Positions 26,434 to 34,012 of a DNA stretch of 64,000 bases are shown here, in pieces; the first letter of the stretch is position 1; each line of letters starts with the position of its first letter. The notes below the pieces were generated by a model. The model made no database searches, was not told the DNA's origin, and saw nothing but the letters and a program-made list of their open reading frames with translations. Source of the DNA: Candidatus Electrothrix rattekaaiensis (GTDB lineage Bacteria; Desulfobacterota; Desulfobulbia; Desulfobulbales; Desulfobulbaceae). The stretch covers positions 992,001 through 1,056,000 of the forward strand of contig JAVQMD010000002.1 of NCBI GenBank assembly GCA_032595675.1, given 5' to 3'. The translations under genes and the position numbers were made by a program.

Positions 26434-27360
26434 TCAGGAGGATAACCCGAGACAGCTTTTCGCTTCAGACTCTGTCATCCCGGAATCGACAAGGGCTTGG
26501 ATCGCCTTGGCTAATGCCTTATCCTTTTCCGCTAAAATTTTGGACTTCTCCGCCAAGGCTTCGTTTTTCTCTGCCAGAACCTTACCCTGTTCCTCAAGAG
26601 CCTTTTCTTTCTTCAAGACAGCCCGCTCCAACGACTCCAGTTCATCAAGGATATCATCTTCCAGATCCATTGTCTCGCAGACATCTTCTTCCACAGCAGC
26701 CTTGAGAAGCTGCCGGATGACAATTCGGAACTCTTCGGGATAGGCTTCTTCGTCTAGGTTGAGGAAATGGCGACTGTCCGATGTCTGCTGGCTCTGATCA
26801 AAGATACTGAGGAGAACTTCCAGGTCATTTCGGCGTTTTTCTTTAAGCCGTGGGATCTGGATAATATAGCTATCATGGGTAAGGCTTTCGATGAATTCTT
26901 CTCTGTGTGCCAATTCTTCCTGAGTGGCCGCATCAATATAGCTGCGTTGCACCTTGACCACCGGGCTTTCGGTATATTGCAGGGGGTGTCCCAGGAAGTA
27001 AATGCAGATAATGGGCAGGGCCTTTTCTTCGGCTCCCTCGCCTGTCGTGTAGACATTATTGGGATCCTGATAATGACCGCCGAGATACTTGCGAAAGCGC
27101 ATGATGTCGGTGGGCAGCTTTGCCTTTTGGATTTCGATCAGCACCAGTTTGCTGCTGCCGTCTGGTTGGAGGATGACAGCGGAAAAGTCGATGCGAAAGA
27201 CGGTGAGGTTCAGGCCGATTTTCTTTCTGAACTCAGTGGGTTTGAGTTCCAGGCTTTCTATTTCCTGATCAAGGATTTTGGAGAGGATCAGCTTGGCGAT
27301 GCGCATATCGCCCATCAGGAATTTGAAAACAACGTCGTATATGGGGTTGGCTACTCGCAT
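26434..27360 (-). CDS. Rpn/PD-(D/E)XK nuclease family protein
   Basis: A 308-residue protein of the same broad family as the one at 2291, but a different branch. The opening NPIYDVVFKFLMGD is typical. The nuclease core is formed by an Asp in FRIDFSAVI and the LIEIQKAK motif. The C-terminus (about 245-300) is a coiled coil of KxEALAEK-type heptads, as is common in Rpn proteins. The intergenic stretch 27361-27675 beyond its start shows no gene or repeat. It may mediate DNA breakage or defence. Confidence 0.85.
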   Translation of the reverse strand: MRVANPIYDVVFKFLMGDMRIAKLILSKILDQEIESLELKPTEFRKKIGLNLTVFRIDFSAVILQPDGSSKLVLIEIQKAKLPTDIMRFRKYLGGHYQDPNNVYTTGEGAEEKALPIICIYFLGHPLQYTESPVVKVQRSYIDAATQEELAHREEFIESLTHDSYIIQIPRLKEKRRNDLEVLLSIFDQSQQTSDSRHFLNLDEEAYPEEFRIVIRQLLKAAVEEDVCETMDLEDDILDELESLERAVLKKEKALEEQGKVLAEKNEALAEKSKILAEKDKALAKAIQALVDSGMTESEAKSCLGLSS

Positions 27361-27675
27361 GGTCGACCGGGTTGTTTGGTGTGTCTTGGGAAGTCGGGAG
27401 ATGGTATAGTTAACGAACCATCAGGTAGATGCAGTATACTCGGTAATCGGGAAGGGGGCAATTGAGAGTTTGTCTGCGGGGGCTTGTGTTTCGTGTTCAG
27501 GAGGTGATGCAGGTTTTTTTTTGTGCATGAAGTGGATAATGGCTGACTCCACCAAGCCGCCGTGAATTTACCATAAATTACGGACAATTCAAGGGGCAAC
27601 GATTAATCGAAAAGAGCCGGATTTGGTAACGATCAGGTGTGTTGACTGGTCAGCCTATTTTTTGATGTCAGGTTA
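27361..27675. other. Intergenic region without a recognised gene
   Basis: 315 bp between the Rpn gene and the HVO_A0114-type regulator, both on the minus strand. It must hold the Rpn promoter. I see no supported frame, hairpin with a T-tract, or repeat. Confidence 0.5.
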
Positions 27676-28050
27676 TTATATTTCTGCTTTAAATTCAATT
27701 TTTTCATTACCATATGTTGATTCTATCACCTTATGTATCCCGTGACCGGGGTTTGGCTCTTTAACTATTTTGACTAATTGACATTTTAACAAAATTTTCA
27801 AGTCATTATTAAGACTGACAGGTGTTCTGTGCATTTCAGCCATTAATTCTGAAAAAATAACTCGCTGCTTTTTACGTAAATATTGAACTATTCGTGTTCT
27901 CTCCGGCTTCAGGATCGCCATTAAATCGCTCGGCTCCACCCATACGATATTTTTTCGGGTTATCTTCTTTCCTTCATCAATTTCTTTGGCTGTTTCTTTG
28001 GCAGAAGCAAAGAAATTATTGATTGATCCGGATTTCAACTCTACACTCAT
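27676..28050 (-). CDS. HVO_A0114-family DNA-binding protein (antitoxin)
   Basis: A 124-residue winged-helix protein. KPERTRIVQYLRK and the following VIFSELMAEMHRTPVSLNNDL form the helix-turn-helix, and LVKIVKEPNPGHG the wing. Members pair with DUF6516 proteins as TA modules and probably repress their own operon. Its ATG overlaps the stop of the upstream DUF6516-like remnant (ATGA). The partner is truncated, so this antitoxin or regulator is now orphaned. Confidence 0.78.
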   Translation of the reverse strand: MSVELKSGSINNFFASAKETAKEIDEGKKITRKNIVWVEPSDLMAILKPERTRIVQYLRKKQRVIFSELMAEMHRTPVSLNNDLKILLKCQLVKIVKEPNPGHGIHKVIESTYGNEKIEFKAEI

Positions 28051-28240
28051 TTTACGAACCCATTAATTTCCTGCTCGAATCGTTCCATCAATTCCTGATA
28101 ACTGACGAAATCATCGACCTCAGATATTTCACCGAAATAGTGCCTATGGTGAAAGTTGTGCGAATTGTCGTAGCCAAGCACTCGACCATTGTCACCTGAG
28201 AATACTAAAGTCGCCCGCCCGAGCATCGCTACGAGATGAC
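28047..28240 (-). pseudogene. DUF6516-like toxin remnant
   Basis: The minus-strand frame ending at 28047 encodes a C-terminal toxin-like segment, with GRVLGYDNSHNFHHRHYFG followed by FVSYQELMERFEQEI. The YDN and HHRHY motifs match the C-terminus of DUF6516 proteins that accompany HVO_A0114 antitoxins. Similarity fades upstream, close to a dispersed repeat starting at 28266, and there is no suitable start codon. The repeat probably removed the 5' half. Confidence 0.6.
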
Positions 28241-28265
28241 GGGGGTTGGTTCTCTCATCATCTCC

Positions 28266-28424
28266 ACAAGAGAAGAGTACCTGATGTGAACAGACAGGGC
28301 AAGGATATCGCGGAGATAAAAACGCCCTGAATCATGCGACTCAGGGCGTTGTTGCCGGTGGAGAGGGGGGAGGTTATTTTTCAACGGCTTCTGCTCGGTA
28401 TCAGCAGTGACGGAGAATCTGCAT
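28266..28424. repeat. Dispersed repeat A, copy 1, with hairpin
   Basis: About 159 bp, similar to 29191-29360. It contains GAGTACCTGATGTGAACAGA, then a stem ACGCCCTGA/TCAGGGCGT. The hairpin is conserved in both copies, with compensating changes partly kept, and may be a terminator. The two copies bracket the PIN toxin/antitoxin pair. Confidence 0.75.
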
Positions 28425-28597
28425 CAATTGCCCATTTTCGGTTGCAACAGTCGTGGCTTGCGATGCACAATCTTACGCCCGGAAGTTCTTTCAAATTCAC
28501 GTAATGCTTTGCAAATACGCTTGAGGTCGTGACCGTATTTTTCAGCGTGCTCGCTACGAAAACGACGAATCTCAGCAACTATTGGATCTTCAATCAT
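28424..28597 (-). CDS. Small antitoxin partner of the PIN toxin
   Basis: A 57-residue basic protein, starting at ATG 28597 (DPIVAEIRRFRSEHAEKYG). It matches the short DPIV-E-R-IR-type proteins that are encoded directly downstream of a class of PIN-domain toxins. A helical, charged N-terminus and a KIVHRKPR tail are seen. The start overlaps the end of the toxin gene, so here the toxin comes first. It is the presumed antitoxin; no DNA-binding motif is obvious. Confidence 0.65.
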   Translation of the reverse strand: MIEDPIVAEIRRFRSEHAEKYGHDLKRICKALREFERTSGRKIVHRKPRLLQPKMGN

Positions 28598-29070
28598 ATC
28601 TCTTCTCCTAACTCCTCTGGGGAGCACAGAATCGGGCAGGTAAATCCATGTGTTTCAACAACCGACACGATCTTTTTCTTTGTTTGGGCGTTATTGATGT
28701 GCTTGAAATTCCATGTGAGCAAATAGTCAATACCTGCCGATGCCGCAAGACCTATATGCAGGGCATCTTCTTCGCTATTGACCGGAATAGCCCCTTGAGC
28801 AATTAATTCCTCAGCAACTGACAAGGCTTGATCAGATGTTTGCAGCAAAGGAAGACCTTCTGTGGCATTAATTCGCTGTTGCGCAGCATGTTCATCACTT
28901 TTGGAAATTTCCTTTATCACCAATGCAGAGATAAACAGCTCAAATTCTGTACGGTGGTTGTGCCACCAGCCTAACGTAATAGCCTGACGTGCAGTTATGA
29001 CAACATCTCTATTTGGACGAGCGGTCAAGTAACTGATGACCGAAGATTCTATGTAGACGGATTCAACCAT
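28594..29070 (-). CDS. PIN-domain toxin (VapC family)
   Basis: A 158-residue PIN-domain protein. The first strand reads VYIESSVISYL, with Glu in place of the usual Asp, a pattern known in this subgroup. SEEDALHIGLAASAGIDYLLTWNFKH provides the central acids and the TWN motif. It is probably an RNase controlled by the small protein encoded immediately downstream. Both genes lie between the two copies of dispersed repeat A, so the module may have moved with them. Confidence 0.85.
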   Translation of the reverse strand: MVESVYIESSVISYLTARPNRDVVITARQAITLGWWHNHRTEFELFISALVIKEISKSDEHAAQQRINATEGLPLLQTSDQALSVAEELIAQGAIPVNSEEDALHIGLAASAGIDYLLTWNFKHINNAQTKKKIVSVVETHGFTCPILCSPEELGEEI

Positions 29071-29190
29071 GAGGAAGTTTTTTCTTGTTTTTGAGTTTGG
29101 TTACTGACAACAAGTTTACTCTCCTGTAACGGGGTTGGAGACTGCATCTTGCCCGGTTGGAGGCGGAAGCGATGCTGCACAATTTCTTTC

Positions 29191-29360
29191 ACAAGAGAAT
29201 ATTACCTGATGTAAGCAGACAGGGCAAGGATATGGCGGAGATAAAAGAAAGGCCCTGAATCATGCTTGACTCAGAGCCTTGTTTGTTAGTGTTGAGGGGA
29301 GAGGTTGTTTTCCTGGCGGCTCCTGCTTCGGTATCAACCGTGCCGGAGATCATCCGCACC
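29191..29360. repeat. Dispersed repeat A, copy 2, with hairpin
   Basis: A copy of 28266-28424, with the hairpin GGCCCTGA-TCAGAGCC at about 29249-29278. It is followed directly by dispersed repeat B. No gene is supported in 29071-29688. Confidence 0.75.
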
Positions 29361-29383
29361 TTAACGAAATTCGCGTCTTGGGC

Positions 29384-29656
29384 AAAGGATATGCTGCTGG
29401 GGGAGGCAATATTTCAAGTGCCATTTCTTTTCTGGTTTTGTCTGTTTCGGCGTGTACGCAACTGCTCTGTTCTCCTGCTCCAGAATGCAAGTTCCTGCTC
29501 ACGAGACATGCCAGAAGTCAATGAAGCGACTCTTTCCGCACCTTTTCGTTTCCACTGAATACATTTCGGTTCATTCATCTTCATAAAAAATTACCGATGA
29601 CGGAGGATAGATGTTGATCTCAAAGGAAGTGCGGACAGGCCGCTTTTGCTGGTGAG
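29384..29656. repeat. Dispersed repeat B, copy 1
   Basis: About 273 bp, nearly identical to 30916-31187 (1,532 bp apart). It contains a short open frame ending LTRHARSQ that is probably not a gene. The last part, CAGGCCGCTTTTGCTGGTGA, also occurs alone at about 30193-30235. It may be a non-autonomous element or a segment copied by recombination. Confidence 0.85.
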
Positions 29657-29688
29657 AGGGTCTGCCCCCTATTTTCCTCTTTCAATAG

Positions 29689-29895
29689 TCAGTCTGGTTC
29701 GTTCGATTGGCGGGTTGCCATTGTCTCAGTTGGGAAATTGTCGGAAGTTAATTTCTCACGAATAATTTTTCCATCCCGCCAGTACACGATTTCATTACCC
29801 ATTGCCCTGTGGAGCAACAACGCGGACTTAACAGATTTTTTTGCCGTTTCTTCTATCCCCTGTTCAGTAAAGCTGGGATGTTCATTTCGTTTCAT
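29689..29895 (-). CDS. Small protein associated with a Zeta-like toxin
   Basis: A 68-residue protein with an AGAGGA ribosome site seven bases before the ATG. EIVYWRDGKIIREK resembles the conserved VWRDGKVV ending of small proteins encoded next to chromosomal Zeta-like kinases, where they are presumed antitoxins. The adjacent Zeta-like gene is broken, so this gene may be the surviving half of a dead module. DNA-binding features are not visible. Confidence 0.6.
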   Translation of the reverse strand: MKRNEHPSFTEQGIEETAKKSVKSALLLHRAMGNEIVYWRDGKIIREKLTSDNFPTETMATRQSNEPD

Positions 29896-29934
29896 TATTA
29901 ATCCTCTGCATACTCTCCCATTGTTTCTGTCGCT

Positions 29935-30177
29935 TCACAGTAACATTATACACCGCATTGCCCTCTGCAAAAGATATTTGATCCTTTTGAACATTAGCCG
30001 ACTTGCTTCGATTGCTACGGCCTCCGGTTGAAATGCGGATAGCCCGGAAGCAATGATGTCTGCATTGACAAGCTCAGAGATTGCAAAATGCTTTTTAAGC
30101 AGATCAGGTCCGCATGTAGATTTTCCAGCTCCGTTCGGACCGGCGATAATTGCGACATGTCGCGACACGTTTTCCAT
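29935..30177 (-). pseudogene. Truncated Zeta-like toxin (UDP-GlcNAc kinase family)
   Basis: The N-terminal 65 residues match Zeta-like toxins: HVAIIAGPNGAGKST is Walker A, VNADIIASGLSAFQPEAVAIEA is the substrate segment. After RLMFKRIKYLL the family similarity stops and the frame ends 15 residues later, at 80 residues instead of about 190-200. Another frame (NAVYNVTVKRQKQW) continues from near this point towards the small protein gene. An internal deletion plus frameshift explains this. The product lacks most of the kinase fold and should be inactive. Confidence 0.75.
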
Positions 30178-30255
30178 GTATTCCTACAATGTCAAGGCGG
30201 GGCAGGCCGTTTTTGCTGGTGAGTGTTTCAGGGCTAATTGGGGTACGTCCCTTAT

Positions 30256-30591
30256 TTACTCAGGAATACGGACAGCCGGCACGGGAACACGGACAGCCGG
30301 CACGGGAACACGGACAGCCGGCACGGGAACACGGACAGCCGGCACGGGAACACGGACAGCCGGCACGGGAACACGGACAGCCGGCACGGGAACACGGACA
30401 GCTGGCACGGGAACACGGACAACCGGCACGGGAACACGGACAGCCGGTGCTTGACTGGCAGAAGCAGCGGGAGGCTTAAAAAACAATAACAACGAAACAA
30501 GAAAAAGAACGATACACAGCCTTATCATATCTAATGATTGTTTTTGGATACCTGCCCCCTCGTGCTGCTCAATAAGTTGTAAAAAACTCAT
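30256..30591 (-). CDS. Membrane or secreted heptapeptide-repeat protein encoded by array 4
   Basis: A 111-residue frame starting at ATG 30591, five bases after a perfect GGAGG. A hydrophobic helix (about 25-41, IVLFLVSLLLFF) with a possible signal-peptidase site AASAS-Q is followed by about eight AVRVPVP heptads encoded by the 21-bp array. In this frame one unit variant is synonymous and another is Ala to Val. The strong ribosome site and export signal favour real translation, unlike the other arrays. The repeat part would be an extended Pro/Val-rich stalk. Function is unknown. Confidence 0.55.
   Translation of the reverse strand: MSFLQLIEQHEGAGIQKQSLDMIRLCIVLFLVSLLLFFKPPAASASQAPAVRVPVPVVRVPVPAVRVPVPAVRVPVPAVRVPVPAVRVPVPAVRVPVPAVRVPVPAVRIPE
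30268..30456. repeat. 21-bp tandem array 4, nearly perfect
   Basis: Nine units of ACGGACAGCCGGCACGGGAA plus C, exactly 21 bp each. Two internal units have single substitutions and the last diverges after CCGGTG. It is GC-rich and far more uniform than arrays 1-3, so it is the youngest. Frames are open in several phases. Confidence 0.95.
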
Positions 30592-30915
30592 TCTTTCCTC
30601 CATAACTATTATTAGAACTTAAGATGTTAAAAATACCCGGGCAGGGAAAAAGGAGGGGTTCCCCCCCCCTACCAGAGTGTTTCGGGTTAAGCCTTGTAAC
30701 AAATGTAGCAGACGAAAGATGAACAGAAGATTAACGCGGCATAAAAAAAACACCCTTTCCCTATCATACCCCTCTCTCAACCTGCGCAGTAAAGCTGGGT
30801 ACTTCCACAATTCCCCCTCTCCCCCTCCACAGCACCCCCGTCTCCCCGAAAATTCATCGCGTATCAAAAGGATCATTCATCGAGTATGGCCCTATCTATT
30901 TAACGTCCCCTATTT

Positions 30916-31187
30916 AAAGGATATGCTGCTGGGGGAGGCAATATTTCAAGTGCCATTTCTTTTCTGGTTTTGTCTGTTTCGGCGTGTACGCAACTGCTCT
31001 GTTCTCCTGCTCCAGAATGCAAGTTCCTGCTCACGAGACATGCCAGAAGTCAATGAAGCGACTCTTTCCGCACCTTTTCGTTTCCACTGAATACATTTCG
31101 GTTCATTCATCTTCATAAAAAATTACCGACGACGGAGGATAGATGTTGATCTCAAAGGAAGTGCGGGGCAGGCTGCTTTTGCTGGTG
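30916..31187. repeat. Dispersed repeat B, copy 2
   Basis: About 272 bp, nearly identical to 29384-29656. It starts at AAAGGATATGCTGCTGGGGG and ends in the TTTTGCTGGTGAG tail shared with the fragment near 30193. The rest of 30604-31228 has C-rich runs but no gene that I can support. Confidence 0.85.
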
Positions 31188-31228
31188 AGTGTTGCAGGGT
31201 CAGCCAATAGGAGATTTTTCCCAGGCAG

Positions 31229-31468
31229 TTAACAAGAGGAATCTTGAGTATTTTTATTACAGGAACGATTTATTATTACTCCTCCTGAAATATTTGTAAA
31301 TGAGTCCCCGCCTACTGTCTTTTGCCCATTTGTTATCTCGCCTCTTTCCTCATCTTCTTTTTCTGTATTTTTTTTGTATTTCGTTATAAGTAAAGATATA
31401 AAAAATACACCAATACCACTAAAAATCCATTTAATGTTTTCTGATAGCCATATAAGTAAATCATTCAT
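31229..31468 (-). CDS. Small single-pass membrane protein
   Basis: A 79-residue protein with GAGGAATAAA before its ATG. One transmembrane helix (about 14-30) is followed by a charged segment and a C-terminal GDSFTNISGGVIINRS motif. That Gly/Asn-rich turn resembles tails seen in small partners of bacterial conflict systems, but I cannot name a family. It lies one base downstream of the DUF6232-like gene on the same strand, in DNA that is more AT-rich than its surroundings. The pair therefore looks horizontally acquired and co-functional. Confidence 0.6.
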   Translation of the reverse strand: MNDLLIWLSENIKWIFSGIGVFFISLLITKYKKNTEKEDEERGEITNGQKTVGGDSFTNISGGVIINRSCNKNTQDSSC

Positions 31469-31469
31469 T

Positions 31470-32063
31470 TTATTCCTCTATATTTTCTGAACGGTTTTTT
31501 ATAAAAGAATTTTCTATTTCGCTAAATTTATCTCCTAAGACATGATCTCCCATTTTTATTTTACAATTTTCATAGAGGGTAATTGGTCCTGAAACTTCAT
31601 GTCTGTTGTAGTTTTTTATAAGGACTATTAGTCTCATCCAAAGTTCTGTTGAAGTTTCTTTATCTTTTGTTATGAGTTGATCTATAGTTCCTCCATCTGT
31701 TTGTATTTGCACACCGTACCTTTTATAAAATAATGCATCTAAAAGTAATAATAAAAGAATGAAAGAAACAATCATTATAAAACCTATATGTATATGAAAT
31801 CCGATACCTATATCAATCAAACCTGAATCATTCATCTCAGATAAGCCAATGAACGGGAGAGGTAACGAATTTATATTTAAAAAGATCATAATTAACCTAT
31901 ATTTACATGTTCTTTTCATGATATAAGAGGTCAATCTTGATATATTTTGAATTTGTATTGTTATTGAGCCAAATATTAATAAATTATCGTCAAGAGTTAC
32001 TTGCTTGAACCCCTCACTTGAGCCTTCATTTGCTGAACTTGTTATAATATTTCCAAAAGACAT
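31470..32063 (-). CDS. DUF6232-like membrane protein
   Basis: A 197-residue protein. A cytoplasmic N-terminal part (about 1-55) leads to two hydrophobic segments (about 57-75 and 90-112), then YGVQIQTDGGTIDQLITKDKETSTE, which matches the pattern of DUF6232 proteins. The tail is hydrophilic. A GAGGAAATATA site precedes the start. Function is unknown. Base composition is AT-rich compared with flanking genes, and the neighbour is a small membrane protein, which fits an acquired two-gene unit of defence or signalling type. Confidence 0.6.
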   Translation of the reverse strand: MSFGNIITSSANEGSSEGFKQVTLDDNLLIFGSITIQIQNISRLTSYIMKRTCKYRLIMIFLNINSLPLPFIGLSEMNDSGLIDIGIGFHIHIGFIMIVSFILLLLLLDALFYKRYGVQIQTDGGTIDQLITKDKETSTELWMRLIVLIKNYNRHEVSGPITLYENCKIKMGDHVLGDKFSEIENSFIKNRSENIEE

Positions 32064-32404
32064 GATTATATTTCCTCGTTATATTAAGTTTTAATTTTCT
32101 GACTTATCCTATTGTTCTGTTATGAAAAGATTAATGATTATTATCTTGCTATAATTAGTTTCTTGGCATCAACCATGACTCGGGATGATTTACGTTTGTA
32201 GGCCACGGGACTTCCTCCCTGTAGTAGGAATTTTCCTTGAAGAAGAGCTGGTTGGAGATGACTATTAATCTGCTTAAACCGTTTTGTTTTGCCTGTCAAG
32301 AAGTAAAAGGGAGGTTAAGCAGGAGAACCCAAGAGGATATAGAGGTTTTTCTTTCTGCGGCAAGGAAATTTCGTTTAATGATACTTGTTGTCGTATTGCT
32401 CGCC
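32064..32404. other. AT-rich intergenic region
   Basis: 341 bp between the DUF6232-like gene start and array 3. It should contain the promoter of the two membrane-protein genes. No gene, hairpin terminator or repeat is supported. Confidence 0.5.
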
Positions 32405-32823
32405 AACCCTTGTTGATGACGCAACCTTCCTTGCTGATAGGCAACAGATCCTTGTTGATAGCTGACAACCTTCCTGCAAGAGCAAACAACCTTCTGTTGA
32501 TAGCTGCGAACCTTTTGTCAGTAACAAATAACCTTCTGTTTGTTACCAACAACCTTCCTGCAAGAGCAAACAACCTTCTGTTAAGAGCTGCGAACCTTTT
32601 GTTAGTAACAAATAACCTTCTGTTTGTTACCAACAACCTTCTGTTAGCAGCAAACAACTCCTTGTTTGTTACGAACAGCTTCCTGTTAGGAACAAAATAC
32701 CTTTTGTTTGCTCTTAACAACCTTCTTTCAACAACAAACAACTCTTTGTTGGTTATCACGAACCTTCTGTCAGGAACAAAGAACCTCTTGTTATTAACCG
32801 ACAACCTTCTTGTAATAAGCTAT
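32405..32823. repeat. Degenerate 21-bp tandem array 3 with TTGTTA/TAACAA dyads
   Basis: About 20 units; from 32467 onward the spacing is exactly 21 bp (32467, 32488, 32509, 32530 and so on to 32803). The common start is AACCTTCTGTT and several units carry the dyad TTGTTAGTAACAA. A higher-order pattern is present: a block of four units starting at 32488 recurs at 32572. A minus-strand frame reads heptads such as TNRRLFV, but it lacks a good start and SD. No gene is supported in 32824-33037. Confidence 0.88.
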
Positions 32824-33037
32824 AAACAATTAATATTTCGGCAAAAGGAATGTAAAACACTGTGGAACACCTTGTCTGGTGGCGGGAAAAGCCGGGCAGG
32901 ATGCAGCAAGAAGAAATTTGTTGACGGGAAGCAAAGAAGAAATGCTGAGAAAGCAAATGGAAGGACTGGAGATGGACTGTTCATCCAGGATGGCTGATGC
33001 AAAGAACCTGCATCAACCACCCCGGCGTATTGCTTAC

Positions 33038-33343
33038 TTACTCCCCGGCAAGCGTCACCTCTTTGCCCTCATCCTCAGCAGTCACCTTGCGGGTGTTGCC
33101 GTCCTTGACCTTCATTTCACTGTCGGTCTTCAACGCTTGGTTCTGGCTTGTGCCCGGCTCAATGGTGGTGGTGAAGTTGCCACCGTACTGATCAATCAAT
33201 TCTACCTCAATGGCTGCGGAAGAGTTGTTTTTCAGGATGACATTGACCGCATCAGCGGCCCAGCCCATTGCCGCGCCAATAAACATGGTGCTGCAAAGCA
33301 ATAACAAACAGATGGCCTTCCGTACTGCATTTTTCTTGTGCAT
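33038..33343 (-). CDS. Small exported protein
   Basis: A 101-residue protein with a signal peptide (about 10-28, cleavage near GWAA-D). The mature 70 residues are mostly beta (VNVILKNNSSAAIEVELID, then MKVKDGNTRKVTAED), without Cys. It resembles a small beta-sandwich such as an Ig-like domain, but no family is recognised. It lies on the same strand as, and 57 bp downstream of, the SLOG-like gene. A periplasmic or extracellular location is expected. Confidence 0.7.
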   Translation of the reverse strand: MHKKNAVRKAICLLLLCSTMFIGAAMGWAADAVNVILKNNSSAAIEVELIDQYGGNFTTTIEPGTSQNQALKTDSEMKVKDGNTRKVTAEDEGKEVTLAGE

Positions 33344-33400
33344 GGTATGCTCCTTTCTGCTGAAAGTGAGAGAGTGTATGAAATACGCTGTTGTGAAAGA

Positions 33401-33952
33401 CTATGCCTCGAAACTGTCCGCATAGAGTTTCTCAATAGCCTCTTTGCCCTCATCGCTCAGATAGCGGGTGCCGGAACCCACATAGGTATCAAAGGAGATT
33501 TTGGGCTGCTCTTCAGCCTGCCAACTCTCACTCTTCCAGCCGAACCAGCCCTGGCGATTTTGATCATAGACATGCAGGGGACGGTTGAACAGTTTAGCCA
33601 GCTCCACAGCCCAGCCGGTTCCACCTTTTACCGAGTTGTCATCAAGAATGGTACCAACCACAAAGACCTGATGGCCCTTATTGACCATGTGAAAGATAGC
33701 CTGCAAGACGCGGCGGATTTTTTCGGTCTCGTAATAGGTGCGGTTCATCATTCTGGAGGCGATCTCCATGCTGATATCACCGCGTTGCAGGTCTTCCTCG
33801 CTCAGGGAAACCGCATTGCGGTCCCGGTTGAGACGGTGTCCTTCAAAGGTGAAGATGACCTCGTTAACGCCGTATTTTTCTGCCAATTCGCCGAACACGG
33901 TCTCAGCACCTTTGAGACCACCATGATATAATGTGCATTCTTCCGCCTTCAT
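33401..33952 (-). CDS. SLOG-like Rossmann protein of unknown function
   Basis: A 183-residue soluble protein. The opening ECTLYHGGLKGAETVFGE has the glycine-rich strand-loop-helix seen in the LOG/SLOG superfamily of nucleotide-binding proteins. VFVVGTILDDNSVKGGTGWA, with its Gly-rich loop, and RPLHVYDQNRQGWFGW follow. The family occurs widely as an uncharacterised protein. SLOG domains sense or process nucleotides, often in conflict systems, so a nucleotide-linked role is inferred here. The gene looks complete and starts with the ATG at 33952. Confidence 0.65.
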   Translation of the reverse strand: MKAEECTLYHGGLKGAETVFGELAEKYGVNEVIFTFEGHRLNRDRNAVSLSEEDLQRGDISMEIASRMMNRTYYETEKIRRVLQAIFHMVNKGHQVFVVGTILDDNSVKGGTGWAVELAKLFNRPLHVYDQNRQGWFGWKSESWQAEEQPKISFDTYVGSGTRYLSDEGKEAIEKLYADSFEA

Positions 33953-34012
33953 GATATCTTTCCTTGGTTTGAATTATTCTTAAACTGTTTTGATCCAGGC
34001 TCTCGCACTGTG

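Noticed and set aside
29279-29558. Lipoprotein-like or other gene in repeat B
   Set aside because: The hydrophobic-Cys segment is internal, there is no good start, and the sequence is a dispersed repeat that recurs without the same upstream part.
30268-30456. CRISPR array or plus-strand repeat proteins
   Set aside because: No spacers. Plus-strand frames lack a ribosome site and export signal, whereas the minus frame has both.
32274-32804. 176-residue minus-strand heptad protein over array 3
   Set aside because: It starts at TTG inside a repeat unit without an SD, and the open frame follows from a period divisible by three.
30256-32823. Retron or diversity-generating retroelement linked to the arrays
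   Set aside because: No reverse transcriptase gene is present in the window and no template/variable repeat pair with adenine-biased change is seen.
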